From assembly GCF_000473065.1 (NCBI RefSeq), contig NZ_AXAZ01000044.1:1-64000 (forward strand): a DNA stretch of 64,000 nt, written 5' to 3'. This DNA comes from Bradyrhizobium sp. WSM1743 (GTDB lineage: Bacteria > Pseudomonadota > Alphaproteobacteria > Rhizobiales > Xanthobacteraceae). The notes under the pieces are model-generated. The model searched no databases. It had not been told where the DNA came from and saw nothing but the letters and a program-made list of their open reading frames with translations. Every line of letters starts with the position of its first letter. Position 1 is the first letter of the stretch. Below are positions 38,155-46,990 of this stretch, one piece after another. The position numbers and the translations under genes were made by a program.

Positions 38155-38937
38155 TCAAGCGACCGCGACGTCGGCCGTCGCCGACCTCGCATATGGCGGC
38201 CGCGCATTGTCCGCGCCGGATCGAATGCTCAGATAGGCCGGATCGAAACCGGCGAGCCGGACCAGGCCCGGCCAGTCCGTGATCGTCAAGGTCTTGCCCT
38301 GCCATTGCAGCAGATTGCGACGGCGCAGCTCCTGGATGGTGCGGTTGGCGTGGACCGGGGAGACGCTACAGGCCGCGGCAAGGTCGGACTGGGTGAAGGG
38401 CGAGGACAACCTGAAATCCTTGGCGAGCCCGACGATTTGCAGCCGAACGGTGATCTCGCATAGCAGATGTGCCACGCGCGTCAATGCGTCCCGGCTGCCG
38501 AGATTCACCGTCCAATTGCGCTGGATGGCGTGGTCGGCAAGCAGCATCAACAGCATCGCATGTGACATCGCCGGAGAACGCGCCGCGACTTCGCGAAAGA
38601 AGCGGTGCGGCACGAGGGCAACGATGGCGGAGCCGAGCGCAACCAGATTGCCGTCGATGCGCGGACGATAGAGGGTGTGCAGGTTGGCGATGTCGCCGGG
38701 AACGCAGATCGCGGTGATCTGGCCATCTAGGCTTTCGTGGGCTTGCCAGGACAGATACCCCTGGAGCAGCAGGCAGCATTGCGTAGCCTCATCGCCGTGC
38801 CGCAAGATGTTCTGATGCGTGCCGAAATGCGCAATGCTGCTCGGCATGTCCGCAAGCAAATCGAGCTCGCCGGTGGTCAATCCGGCGAGGCTCGTCAGCC
38901 GATCGGCGAGTTTCGAGAAAGCAAATCCTGCCTGCAT
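38155..38937 (-). CDS. Crp/Fnr-family transcriptional regulator
   Basis: 260 aa. A cNMP-type sensory barrel (residues about 25-130, LLLQGYLSWQAHESLDGQITAICVPGDIANL) is followed by a Crp HTH (SPFTQSDLAAACSVSPVHANRTIQELRRRNLL). No N-terminal Fe-S cysteine set of Fnr/FixK is present. It is divergent from the diheme cytochrome gene and convergent with the cysteine hydrolase. It belongs to the same subfamily as the regulator at 54483. Its upstream region has GGAAC-N16-CGTC, a near match to the EcfG promoter. Confidence 0.85.
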   Translation of the reverse strand: MQAGFAFSKLADRLTSLAGLTTGELDLLADMPSSIAHFGTHQNILRHGDEATQCCLLLQGYLSWQAHESLDGQITAICVPGDIANLHTLYRPRIDGNLVALGSAIVALVPHRFFREVAARSPAMSHAMLLMLLADHAIQRNWTVNLGSRDALTRVAHLLCEITVRLQIVGLAKDFRLSSPFTQSDLAAACSVSPVHANRTIQELRRRNLLQWQGKTLTITDWPGLVRLAGFDPAYLSIRSGADNARPPYARSATADVAVA

Positions 38938-39056
38938 GTGATGTCCGATGGCCGGCCGCCCGGCTCCGACTTTGACCGAGAAGGACGGTAAGAGGCATTA
39001 ACCTTTGATAGGTTCGCTCCGGTGCGTCAGCCGATGCAGCAAAGCGCCCGGATAAA

Positions 39057-39081
39057 GACGTGTCGTATTGTTCATTGTTCC
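39057..39081 (-). promoter_or_regulatory. Near-consensus EcfG promoter for the Crp/Fnr gene
   Basis: On the minus strand GGAAC (39081-39077) is followed after 16 bp by CGTC (39060-39057). The consensus is GGAAC-N16/17-CGTT, so the last base differs. The predicted transcript would have a leader of about 110 nt before the ATG at 38937. Confidence 0.4.
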
Positions 39082-39111
39082 TATTGATCTGAGCGCAGCG
39101 TCTGCCGAGCA

Positions 39112-39136
39112 GGAACAGCCGACGTTCATGGCCGTT
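39112..39136 (+). promoter_or_regulatory. EcfG (general stress response) promoter of the diheme cytochrome gene
   Basis: GGAAC at 39112-39116, then exactly 16 bp, then CGTT at 39133-39136. This is the full consensus for the alphaproteobacterial sigma factor EcfG. The ATG follows 37 bp downstream with a GGAGG site between. Read directly; activity inferred. Confidence 0.65.
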
Positions 39137-39173
39137 ACTGGACGGGTGGTGCGGTGGAGGAAACAGAAAGCGG

Positions 39174-40088
39174 ATGCGCGGGCGCTTCTGGCTGCTGTCG
39201 GCAATCCTCGTCGCGTGCGCAGTCGCTGCGGGGGTATGGTTCATCACCGCGCCGGAGCGCTTCGGTTCGAGCAAGGAGGCCGTATCTGACACGGCTGGCG
39301 ACGTCGAGCACGGCAAGCTCGTGTTTGCGGCTGGCGATTGCGCCTCCTGCCATGCATCGCCGGGCCAGTCCGATCGTCTGCGCCTTGGTGGAGGACTGGC
39401 TCTCGCGTCCCCTTACGGGACTTTTCGTGCGCCCAACATTTCGACGCATCGGATCGACGGCATCGGGAACTGGACCGCCCAGGACCTCGCCAATGCGCTG
39501 CTGCGCGGAGTGTCTCCGGACGGAAGCCACTATTATCCGGTCTTTCCCTACGCAAGCTTTACGCATATGCGTCCTGATGACGTGCGGGACTTGATGGCTT
39601 ATTTGCGCACGCTGCCTGCAGTGAAGGGGCGTCCGCCGAACCATGAGCTCAATCCGGTATTCGGGATTCGCCGTTTCGTCGGATTCTGGAAGATGCTGTA
39701 TTTCAAGCCCGGCCCGATTGCGCCGGATCCGGCTCACGACGAAAAATGGAATCGCGGTCGCTATCTCAGCGAGGCGCTGGCCCATTGCGTGGAGTGCCAT
39801 TCGTCCCGCGACATCTTCGGTGGCATCAAGGCGAGCACACGTTATGCTGGCGGACCGGATCCCGTCGGTACCGGTTTCTATCCCAACATCACGGCCGCAC
39901 GCCTCGGCGACTGGTCGAAAGCGCAATTGGCGGCGATGCTGAAAACGGGGATCACGCCAAATCACGGCCGGGTCGGCTCGTCCATGGCCGGCGTCGTCAC
40001 CAACACGGCGATGCTGCCCGAGAGCGATCGTGAGGCGATTGCCGCCTTCGTGAAATCATTGCCGGCGCGGCCGACGCCCAATCCCTGA
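39174..40088 (+). CDS. Diheme cytochrome c, membrane anchored
   Basis: 304 aa. An N-terminal anchor (FWLLSAILVACAVAAGVWFI) precedes two c-type heme domains: CASCH at residues 56-60 and CVECH at 205-209. The pattern (GGLALASPYGTFRAPNIS, SHYYPVFPYASFTHM) matches the diheme subunits that carry electrons from periplasmic dehydrogenases to an oxidase. It converges on the oxidase cluster with a 5-bp gap, so it may deliver electrons to that oxidase. Preceded by an EcfG promoter. Confidence 0.85.
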   Translation: MRGRFWLLSAILVACAVAAGVWFITAPERFGSSKEAVSDTAGDVEHGKLVFAAGDCASCHASPGQSDRLRLGGGLALASPYGTFRAPNISTHRIDGIGNWTAQDLANALLRGVSPDGSHYYPVFPYASFTHMRPDDVRDLMAYLRTLPAVKGRPPNHELNPVFGIRRFVGFWKMLYFKPGPIAPDPAHDEKWNRGRYLSEALAHCVECHSSRDIFGGIKASTRYAGGPDPVGTGFYPNITAARLGDWSKAQLAAMLKTGITPNHGRVGSSMAGVVTNTAMLPESDREAIAAFVKSLPARPTPNP

Positions 40089-40093
40089 ACGTC

Positions 40094-40501
40094 TCACTGC
40101 GCGTAGAGGTAAGCCGCAACATCGCGCGCCTCGGCTTCAGTGATACCGGTCGCGGGCATTGCCGTCCGGGGCGAGAAGGCCTGTGGTGTCACGATCCACT
40201 GCACCAGATTGTCCGGCGCGTTGGCTGCAACGCCGGCGATGTAGACGCGCGTCCTGAGATCGGCGAGGGACGCACCGACCTGGCCGTCGCCGCCGGGAAT
40301 GCCTGGGATGGTATGGCACCCCGCGCAGCCGTAGCGGCGGATCAGCGCCGGCGCGCGGGCCGGATCACCCCCCGTCATGGCGCGGGCGATGCTTTCATTT
40401 TGCCGGCGCTCACTGCGTACGAGGCCGGCCGCGACCGCCGCGGCGAGAAGGCTCGCCACTCCGATCGCTAGGGCCGCCCAACTAGAGCGCGTGAAGCGCA
40501 T
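40094..40501 (-). CDS. Monoheme cytochrome c of the oxidase cluster
   Basis: 135 aa. An N-terminal hydrophobic anchor (WAALAIGVASLLAAAVAAGLV) is followed by one heme site, YGCAGCHTIPGIPGG, and the methionine ligand region RTAMPATGITEAEARDVAAYLYAQ. It is the last gene of the cytochrome oxidase operon, overlapping ctaG by 20 bp. Probably an electron carrier to the oxidase. Confidence 0.85.
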   Translation of the reverse strand: MRFTRSSWAALAIGVASLLAAAVAAGLVRSERRQNESIARAMTGGDPARAPALIRRYGCAGCHTIPGIPGGDGQVGASLADLRTRVYIAGVAANAPDNLVQWIVTPQAFSPRTAMPATGITEAEARDVAAYLYAQ

Positions 40502-41366
40502 CGGCTCGCTCCGTAGCTTGGCCGGCCCGCCGGATCCAGAGCGCGATCAGCGCGAGGGCTGCGCCGGCATAGATCGTTCCTGCCGGCACCCACATGATGA
40601 TGCCAGCCAATTGCTGGTCCTCGAGCGGCGTCAAGCCCCAGGCCGCCGCAGCATCGGCTTGCTGCCGATAGAGGAGGTGCGGGGCCAGTGCCATCAGCGC
40701 ACCGAGAATGCTCGTGTGCAGCATGGTGACGAAGACATGCCAGGCAGCGCTGCCGATTGGGCTGCGCCGGAACACCGACCACCAGAACAGGATCGCGGTC
40801 AGAAAGAAGCTCAGATGCTGCACCCGGTGCAGGAGGATGTTCTCGACCGCGGCATCGAACAGCGCCGGCGCGTGCCAGGCCCAGATCGCGATCCCATGCA
40901 GCAGCGTGGCGTTGCGGCCAGCGCTCAGCAGGGTCCACAGCCGCATGGTGCACGGATGCCGCATCGCCCAGCCGATCGCGAGCCGCGCGCGCCGCGGCAG
41001 AGACCATAGCAACGGTCCAACCGGTCTTGCGAGCACAAGCAGCGGTGCCGCCACGGCCATCAGGATCTCGTGCTCGATCATATGGAACGAGAGCAGGCGC
41101 TCCCCGAGCCAATGCAGCGGCGACACCAGCGCGGCCACCAGTGCAAGCCAGCCCGCGCCGCAGATGACATCCTGCACGATGCGTTTGCGGCCTTTCCGTG
41201 CCAGCATGAGCCTGCCGATGCCGTGCATGAGGCCGAAAAGCACCAGCGGCGTGACGATCCACGGGTCGATCGCCCAGCTCGGTGCCGCAGCCTGGGGCGC
41301 CGAACCATGGGCATAGACCGCGTGCGGTATCGACCAAGCGACCGCGGCGAAGGTTATTTTTCGCAT
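40482..41366 (-). CDS. ctaG: Cytochrome c oxidase assembly protein, caa3-type CtaG family
   Basis: 294 aa with a cleavable-looking start (AAVAWSIPHAVYAHG) and seven or so membrane helices. Conserved histidines occur in LLSFHMIEHEILMAVAAPLLVLARP, IWAWHAPALFDAAVEN and HRVQHLSFFLTAILFWW. This is the Bacillus caa3-type CtaG fold, unrelated to the Cox11-type CtaG. It presumably helps build the CuA/CuB centres of the neighbouring oxidase. Overlaps both neighbours (20 and 13 bp). Confidence 0.82.
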   Translation of the reverse strand: MRKITFAAVAWSIPHAVYAHGSAPQAAAPSWAIDPWIVTPLVLFGLMHGIGRLMLARKGRKRIVQDVICGAGWLALVAALVSPLHWLGERLLSFHMIEHEILMAVAAPLLVLARPVGPLLWSLPRRARLAIGWAMRHPCTMRLWTLLSAGRNATLLHGIAIWAWHAPALFDAAVENILLHRVQHLSFFLTAILFWWSVFRRSPIGSAAWHVFVTMLHTSILGALMALAPHLLYRQQADAAAAWGLTPLEDQQLAGIIMWVPAGTIYAGAALALIALWIRRAGQATERADALHAL

Positions 41367-41698
41367 CCAGTCAACACCATTGCAGCGATGCCCTGCATCA
41401 GCAGAGCGAAAGTGAAGAGGCCCGCGGAGAGCGCACTGACGGCGCTGCCGAAATCGACATTGCCCCGGTGCTCCTCGATGTCGCCGATCACCATCCGCGG
41501 AGACAGCCACGATGCGAGGCCCGACGCGATCGTGAGCGCCGCACCGATGAACGAGGTAATGGCCGAGGCGTGCAGCTGCGAGCGGCAATCGGCATAGGGC
41601 AAGATCTGCCCGAGCTGCATGTTCGCCGCCCAGACCAGCGGCGCAATCCAAAGGCCGGCCCAGATCGAGAGATGGGTGAGGAGCTTTGACGCGCTCAT
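41354..41698 (-). CDS. Small membrane protein of the oxidase cluster
   Basis: 114 aa with three hydrophobic segments (LSIWAGLWIAPLVWAANMQLG, AITSFIGAALTIASGLASWL, ALSAGLFTFALLMQGIAAMVL). It overlaps coxC by 4 bp and ctaG by 13 bp, so it is translationally coupled in the oxidase operon. No family recognised; an accessory subunit or assembly factor is likely. Confidence 0.75.
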   Translation of the reverse strand: MSASKLLTHLSIWAGLWIAPLVWAANMQLGQILPYADCRSQLHASAITSFIGAALTIASGLASWLSPRMVIGDIEEHRGNVDFGSAVSALSAGLFTFALLMQGIAAMVLTGCEK

Positions 41699-42297
41699 AG
41701 TCGTGCCAGCCAATAGATGCAGCCATAGAGCGGAAGCCAGGTCGCGACGACAAAGTTCCAATACATGACATTGTCCTGGACGTCGCCGAACCTCCTTGCG
41801 CTCCGGCCGTGCCGCGTGAACATCAGTGCCGCCAGCACCAGCGTGTCGACGAGATCGGTGATGATGTGGGTGGTGTGGAGGCCAAGCAGGGTCCACACCA
41901 CTGAGCCGTAGGCGTTGCTGTCCCAGCTCACCTTGAGGGCAGGAAATTCGAACACGCGCACGATCAGCGGGAGGGTGCCGAGGATCGACATGATCACCAT
42001 CCCGATCCGCACCTTGCGCAGGTCCTGCTGCTCGGCCCAGCGCGAGAGCAGGATATTGGGGACGAGACTGGCTAGCAGGATCAACGTCACGAGCGTGCCC
42101 GGGAGCAGATCGGGCGGGGGCGCATTGATAGGCCAGGCCGTCGCCAGGCTCATCAGGTAGAGATAGACGGCGATGGCGAGCGCGAAGCCGGTGCCTTCGA
42201 TCAGCATGAAGGCGAGCGTGCCCCACCAGGTGATGCTAGCGGTGCCCATCCCGTGCAGCGGCAGTTTGCCGAGATCGAGCACGATCTTCTCTCTCAT
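41695..42297 (-). CDS. coxC: Cytochrome c oxidase subunit III
   Basis: 200 aa. Subunit III signatures are LAFMLIEGTGFALAIAVYLYL, LGLHTTHIITDLVDTLVLAALM and DNVMYWNFVVATWLPLYGCIYWLARL. It lacks the first two helices of the long mitochondrial type, as in short bacterial CoxC/CyoC forms. 4-bp overlaps with coxA and the small membrane gene. Confidence 0.87.
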   Translation of the reverse strand: MREKIVLDLGKLPLHGMGTASITWWGTLAFMLIEGTGFALAIAVYLYLMSLATAWPINAPPPDLLPGTLVTLILLASLVPNILLSRWAEQQDLRKVRIGMVIMSILGTLPLIVRVFEFPALKVSWDSNAYGSVVWTLLGLHTTHIITDLVDTLVLAALMFTRHGRSARRFGDVQDNVMYWNFVVATWLPLYGCIYWLARL

Positions 42298-44201
42298 GAC
42301 CCATCCTCCGGTGTCCCCTTGGGCCAGAACCAGCCGATCAGCGCGAACGCGACGGGAATGGAGCCCCACACCACGGCCCACGGCGAGAAGATCGACCAGA
42401 TCAGCATGATCGTGGTCGCAATCGCCGCCCACAGGGGCCAGATGGAATTCTGCGGTGAGGCCTCGCGCGCCTGCGGCTCGGCGGTTGCCAGCGTGGTTAC
42501 GATCAGTTCGCGGCGATCGGTGCGTAAGCCATCGGCGATGGGAAGGGTGTCGCGGTCGTCCCACAATGGGCGCAGGCTGCCGACGATTGGAATCATCGCG
42601 AAATTGTAGCTCGGGGGAGGGGATGTCGTGGCCCATTCCAGCGTCGGCGCATCCCAGGGATTGTCTGGCGCAATCTCTCCGAAGCGCGCACTCCGGATGG
42701 CATTGACGAAGAACAGCAGGAAACCTGCTGTGAGGATCACCGCACTGAAGCTGACGAACAGGTTGAGCCCGTGCCAGGGCAGGTCGGGCTGATAGGTGTA
42801 AATGCGACGCGGCATGCCTTCGAGCCCAAGGATGTGCATCGGAAAGAATGTCGCGTTGAAGCCGACGAAGACCAGCCAGAATGACCACTGCCCGAGTGTT
42901 TCGCTCATCGTGCGTCCGGTCAGCTTGGGAAACCAATAGTGGATGGCGCCAAGCAACGGAAACACGGCGCCGCCGATCAGCACGTAGTGAAAATGCGCGA
43001 CGACGAAATAGGTGTCGTGCACCTGGGTGTCGAACGGCACGGACGCGACCATCACGCCGTTCAATCCGCCGATGACGAACGTCACGATGAAGCCGACGAT
43101 GAACAGGAGAGGTGTCTTGAACACCGGTGTTCCGTCCCACAGCGTCGCAAGCCAGCAGAAGACCTGGATGCCGGCGGGGATCGCGATCGCCATGCTGGAG
43201 GCTGTGAAGAAGCTGTCGCCGAGCCGCGGCAGTCCTGCCACGAACATATGATGCACCCACAGCCCGAAGGCGAGGATGCCGGTCGCGATCAGCGCCATCA
43301 CCAGGCCGAGATAGCCGAAGGCCGGCCGACGCGCGAACGGCTCGATCATGGTCGACACCATGCCCGCGGCGGGCAGAAAGATGATGTAGACCTCGGGATG
43401 GCCGAAGAACCAGAACAGGTGCTGCCAGAGCAGCACGTCACCGCCCTCGGCCGGATTGTAGAAATGAGTGCCGACGAGGCGGTCGAGGATCAGGCTGGTG
43501 CTCGCGAGCACGATCGCCGGCATCGCCATGATCACCAGGAACGATGTCACCAGCATGGCCCAGACGAACACCGGGATGCGGTCGAGCGTCATGCCCGGCG
43601 CACGCTGCTTGAAGATGGTGACGACCAGCTCGACCGCGACCGCGAGCGCGGAGATCTCGGTGAAGGTGATCATCTGGGCCCAGATGTCGGCACGCTTGCC
43701 GGTGCCGTATTGCGGGCCCGATAGTGGCACATAGGCAAACCAGCCGACGTCGGGCCCCATGTCGAGCGCGAACGCGGTCCAGAGCAGCGCGCCGCCGGCA
43801 AGATAAATCCAGTAGGAGAAGGCGTTCAGGCGCGGGAAGGCGATGTTGCGCGTGCCGACCATCAGCGGCACGAGATAGACCGCCACCGCTTCCATCACGG
43901 GCACGGCGAACAGGAACATCATGTTCGCGCCGTGCATCGTGAAGATCTGGTTGTAGCGATCGGGACCGAGCAGGCGCGCCTCCGGCTGCGCCAGCTGAAT
44001 TCGCATCAAGGCGGCGAGCACGCCGCCAAGGGCAAGGAAGACGAAGGCGGTGAAGATATAGCGGCGGCCGATGATCTTGTGGTCGACGGTCGCAAGCGCG
44101 CCCCAGAAGCCGGATGGCGTCTTCCACGTCTCCGCCAGCGCACCGGCGAGGAGCGTGCGGTCGCTATCGCGCGCATCGGGCGCTGGAGCAGGACGAGTCA
44201 T
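42294..44201 (-). CDS. coxA: Cytochrome c oxidase subunit I, with C-terminal extension
   Basis: 635 aa. A heme-copper oxidase of type A: the active-site helix WFFGHPEVYIIFLP includes the proton-channel Glu and cross-linked His/Tyr, with LWVHHMFVAGLP for CuB and VVAHFHYVLIGGAVF for the hemes. Past residue about 530 an extension carries two more hydrophobic stretches (IWPLWAAIATTIMLIWSIF, AVVWGSIPVAFALIGWFW), resembling a fused subunit IV. Overlaps coxB and coxC by 4 bp each. Confidence 0.92.
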   Translation of the reverse strand: MTRPAPAPDARDSDRTLLAGALAETWKTPSGFWGALATVDHKIIGRRYIFTAFVFLALGGVLAALMRIQLAQPEARLLGPDRYNQIFTMHGANMMFLFAVPVMEAVAVYLVPLMVGTRNIAFPRLNAFSYWIYLAGGALLWTAFALDMGPDVGWFAYVPLSGPQYGTGKRADIWAQMITFTEISALAVAVELVVTIFKQRAPGMTLDRIPVFVWAMLVTSFLVIMAMPAIVLASTSLILDRLVGTHFYNPAEGGDVLLWQHLFWFFGHPEVYIIFLPAAGMVSTMIEPFARRPAFGYLGLVMALIATGILAFGLWVHHMFVAGLPRLGDSFFTASSMAIAIPAGIQVFCWLATLWDGTPVFKTPLLFIVGFIVTFVIGGLNGVMVASVPFDTQVHDTYFVVAHFHYVLIGGAVFPLLGAIHYWFPKLTGRTMSETLGQWSFWLVFVGFNATFFPMHILGLEGMPRRIYTYQPDLPWHGLNLFVSFSAVILTAGFLLFFVNAIRSARFGEIAPDNPWDAPTLEWATTSPPPSYNFAMIPIVGSLRPLWDDRDTLPIADGLRTDRRELIVTTLATAEPQAREASPQNSIWPLWAAIATTIMLIWSIFSPWAVVWGSIPVAFALIGWFWPKGTPEDGS

Positions 44202-45208
44202 TTCAGGCTCGCCAGATACGCGGACACCGCGCGCAGCTCGTCGGGCGTCAGCGGCACCATCGGCATGTTGTTGCCGGGCTTGATGGTCTGGGGATCGGCG
44301 ATCCAGGCCGCGAGCGAGCCGCGTGTGGTCTCGAACACACCGGCGGCGATGGTGCGGCGGCTGCCGACATGGGTGAGTTCGGGCCCCGTGGTGCCCGCCG
44401 CGGCGGTGCCGCGGATGGTGTGGCAGGCCGCGCAGGGCTTTGCCAGGAAGGTTTGCAATCCCGTGGCGGTCTCATCCTCGGCGGGTTGCGCCGCGGTCTG
44501 CCGCTGTGTTGCCGCCCATTTGTCGAAATCGTCTTGCGGTTCGGCAATCACCAGCAGCGCCATATGGGCGTGCTGCATGCCGCAGAACTCGGCGCATTGA
44601 CCACGGTAGATGCCGGCGTGCTCGGCGCGGATGGTGAGCTCGTTCGGACGACCGGGAACGAGATCCTGCTTGCCGGCAAGACTCGGGACCCAGAACGAAT
44701 GGATCACGTCGAGGCCTTCGAGCTTGAGGCGCACCTTGCGGCCGACCGGAATGTGGATCTCGTTGGCGGTCTCGAACCGGCTCGACGGATCGGGGCCAAT
44801 ATATTCGAGACCCCACCACCATTGCAGGCCACGCACCCGGATCGTCAGATAGTCCTGTCCCGCGACGGTGAGCGCGTGGGTCGCGACGAAGCTCAGGATG
44901 GTGAAGGTGCCGATAATGAGAACGGTTGCGACGACGGCACCGGTCACGGCAATGGTCATTCGTCGCTCGCGTCCCGGTTCGGCAGACACCGGCTGCGCAT
45001 CGCGGCTCCGGCACAACGCGGCGATCAGCGCGACCATCACTAGCATCCAGACCACGGAGCAGACCGAGACGATCAGGATGATGAGGTGCTTCAGGCTGAT
45101 CGCCGAGGTGCCGTAGACGTCGAGCGCGGATTGCCAGTTGCCCGCGCAGCCGGCGAGCGGCGCGGCGAGCATTGCGCTCGAGCAGGCTCTGCGGGCGGCG
45201 CGGATCAC
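44198..45208 (-). CDS. coxB: Cytochrome c oxidase subunit II with fused cytochrome c
   Basis: 336 aa. A lipobox-like LAGC ends the signal, then two membrane helices. The CuA domain has all ligands: DVIHSFWVPSLAGKQD and YRGQCAEFCGMQHAHM. A C-terminal cytochrome c domain follows (LAKPCAACHTIRG, NNMPMVPLTPDELRAVSAYL). This is the caa3 architecture, in which the oxidase carries its own donor heme. Overlaps the lipoprotein cytochrome gene and coxA by 4 bp each. Confidence 0.92.
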   Translation of the reverse strand: MIRAARRACSSAMLAAPLAGCAGNWQSALDVYGTSAISLKHLIILIVSVCSVVWMLVMVALIAALCRSRDAQPVSAEPGRERRMTIAVTGAVVATVLIIGTFTILSFVATHALTVAGQDYLTIRVRGLQWWWGLEYIGPDPSSRFETANEIHIPVGRKVRLKLEGLDVIHSFWVPSLAGKQDLVPGRPNELTIRAEHAGIYRGQCAEFCGMQHAHMALLVIAEPQDDFDKWAATQRQTAAQPAEDETATGLQTFLAKPCAACHTIRGTAAAGTTGPELTHVGSRRTIAAGVFETTRGSLAAWIADPQTIKPGNNMPMVPLTPDELRAVSAYLASLK

Positions 45209-45771
45209 GGCGTCGGTCCCTGATCCGGATGGACGGGCGAGGGGCCTTCATCGAACAGCAGCGCTGCCGGCGCGCGGTTCTCGGCGGGCCGGGTCTGCTT
45301 CTCGTCGTTGCGGCTCGGTGCGGCGGTCTTGCCTTGATAGGAGCCGATCGTCTGCACATAGCCGGCGAGCTGCCAGATCTGATCCGTCGTCATCTTGTCG
45401 CCAAACGCGGGCATGCCGTGCGGCCGCCCATCCCGGATCGAGGCGAAGATCGAGACCATCTCGGGCCCGTAGTACCACCAGCCGTCGAGGAAGCCGGGAC
45501 CGCTGCCGCCCTGGCCGTCGCCATGGCAACTCTTGCAGCCGAACCAAGCATAGAGCCGCTTGCCCTGGCTGAGATTGTAGGCGTTGGCCTCATAGGGTTT
45601 GCCGAGCACGAAATAGACGTCCGGCGGCGCGCCGCTGATGCGGTTCGGCATCAGCGCTACTCTGTCGAGCGCATCGGCGATCGGCGGATCGAGCCGCAAC
45701 TGCCGCTCTTCCCGCTGGCAGCCCGCCAAAGCAGTTGCAAGACCAAGGAGAACGCCGGCCATCCGCTGCAT
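45205..45771 (-). CDS. Lipoprotein cytochrome c of the oxidase cluster
   Basis: 188 aa from ATG 45771. A lipoprotein signal (MAGVLLGLATALAGC) is followed by one heme-binding site, WFGCKSCHGDGQGG, with methionines in GRPHGMPAFGDKMT as candidate axial ligands. The C-terminal 45 residues are polar and Pro-rich. As the first gene of the tightly overlapping cox block it probably supplies electrons to the CoxB heme. Confidence 0.82.
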   Translation of the reverse strand: MQRMAGVLLGLATALAGCQREERQLRLDPPIADALDRVALMPNRISGAPPDVYFVLGKPYEANAYNLSQGKRLYAWFGCKSCHGDGQGGSGPGFLDGWWYYGPEMVSIFASIRDGRPHGMPAFGDKMTTDQIWQLAGYVQTIGSYQGKTAAPSRNDEKQTRPAENRAPAALLFDEGPSPVHPDQGPTP

Positions 45772-45835
45772 CTGATCGCTTGAAGTCAGGAACCTGCAAT
45801 CTTCAATCGACTCGCCGAACCAAGGTTCCTCGGGC

Positions 45836-46990
45836 TCAATTGACGTTGTCGCCGAGCATGTTGCGAACGGCCGTGGTGACGGCGGCAAGGCCGCTCGCGC
45901 CGCGCATCAGCGCGATCTCGCCCTGCTGCTCGTGGCGAATGGCATGCGCCATAATGCGCAGGCGCAGATCGCCGCGGCTGTGCCACATCTGGTCCGCCAT
46001 CTTGGCGGCACCCCGGTGATGCTTGCTCATGGTCTCGACGAACAATTTGTCGAACTGGTCCGGCGGCGCGGTCTTGACCTGTCGCATCTCGGCGGGCGTC
46101 AGAAAGCCCGGCATTGCCGCGCGCTCCTCCGTGCTGCAATCGGGCATCTCCGTGTCGAACCAGCTCAGCCACCAATTCTCGAAGATCCGGTTCTCGCCGG
46201 TCTGGCTCGCGACCATCAGCATCGCGAGCCTTCGCAGATGCGGATCTTGCGCGCGCTGCGCGGCCGCCCGCGCCAGCTCGATGCCCTGAGCATGATGCCC
46301 GGTCATGTGACGGAGGTAGGCCTGGTCTTGGTCCCTGTCGCGGCCCATCCGCGGCGGCTCGTAGCCGTGGCTGCCGAACAATGCGATCGCCCCGAGCACC
46401 GCAATCATGGCCAGCGCGCCGGTGATCCAGATGTTAGTGAACCGCACGTCGCTGTCAGGCGCACTCCCGTCTCTCCAGCGCAGGCGGGCGAACAGGGGAT
46501 ACATCACGGCCGAGGAGCCATGCACCAGCATCCCGATCCAGTAGGGCTGTTGCAGCGTGAACAGCGGCTGCCAGAACGGAAACAGCGGCACCAGCACGAG
46601 CCATTCCATGCCAGAAGAGAATACGGCCCAGGGCAGCGCCAGCAGCAGGATCGTCACCGGCCGCAAGTCGGCGGTCCAGCGCCCGAGCACGCCGAAGAAG
46701 ACCAACGCCCAGGAAAAATCCGCCCATTGGTGAAAGAGGATCCCGGTCAGGATCGCGCTCCAGGAGGGCTCGCTGCTGATCGCCCAATCGCGCGCAGGAA
46801 TGGCGGCGACCGTCATCCAGTCGACCGCGGCATCGCGGCCGATACGGGCGGCGAAGAGCTGGCTGACGATGGTCGAGAAAGTGCTGCTGATCAGGCCGAG
46901 CTCGGCGGCGGCGAGCCAGCGCGAACGTCGCCGTTCGCCGGTGGTGCGCCGCGCCCCGCTGGCAAGCGCTGGTCGCGGCTCGGCGTTCAC
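45836..46990 (-). CDS. Membrane protein with C-terminal DUF305 domain
   Basis: 384 aa. The N-terminal half has several membrane helices (SSTFSTIVSQLFAA, VTILLLALPWAVFSSGMEWLVLVPLFPFW, NIWITGALAMIAVLGAIALFG). The C-terminal half is a DUF305 ferritin-like domain with paired motifs YLRHMTGHHAQGIELARAA and FVETMSKHHRGAAKMADQM. DUF305 proteins often occur with copper and oxidase genes. The GTG start at 46990 overlaps the csbD stop by 4 bp. A fused multispan N-terminus is uncommon for DUF305. Confidence 0.8.
   Translation of the reverse strand: MNAEPRPALASGARRTTGERRRSRWLAAAELGLISSTFSTIVSQLFAARIGRDAAVDWMTVAAIPARDWAISSEPSWSAILTGILFHQWADFSWALVFFGVLGRWTADLRPVTILLLALPWAVFSSGMEWLVLVPLFPFWQPLFTLQQPYWIGMLVHGSSAVMYPLFARLRWRDGSAPDSDVRFTNIWITGALAMIAVLGAIALFGSHGYEPPRMGRDRDQDQAYLRHMTGHHAQGIELARAAAQRAQDPHLRRLAMLMVASQTGENRIFENWWLSWFDTEMPDCSTEERAAMPGFLTPAEMRQVKTAPPDQFDKLFVETMSKHHRGAAKMADQMWHSRGDLRLRIMAHAIRHEQQGEIALMRGASGLAAVTTAVRNMLGDNVN

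Noticed and set aside
38938..39173. FNR/FixK box (TTGAT-N4-ATCAA) between the Crp/Fnr gene and the cytochrome
   Set aside because: TTGAT occurs twice but without a matching ATCAA half-site at the right spacing.
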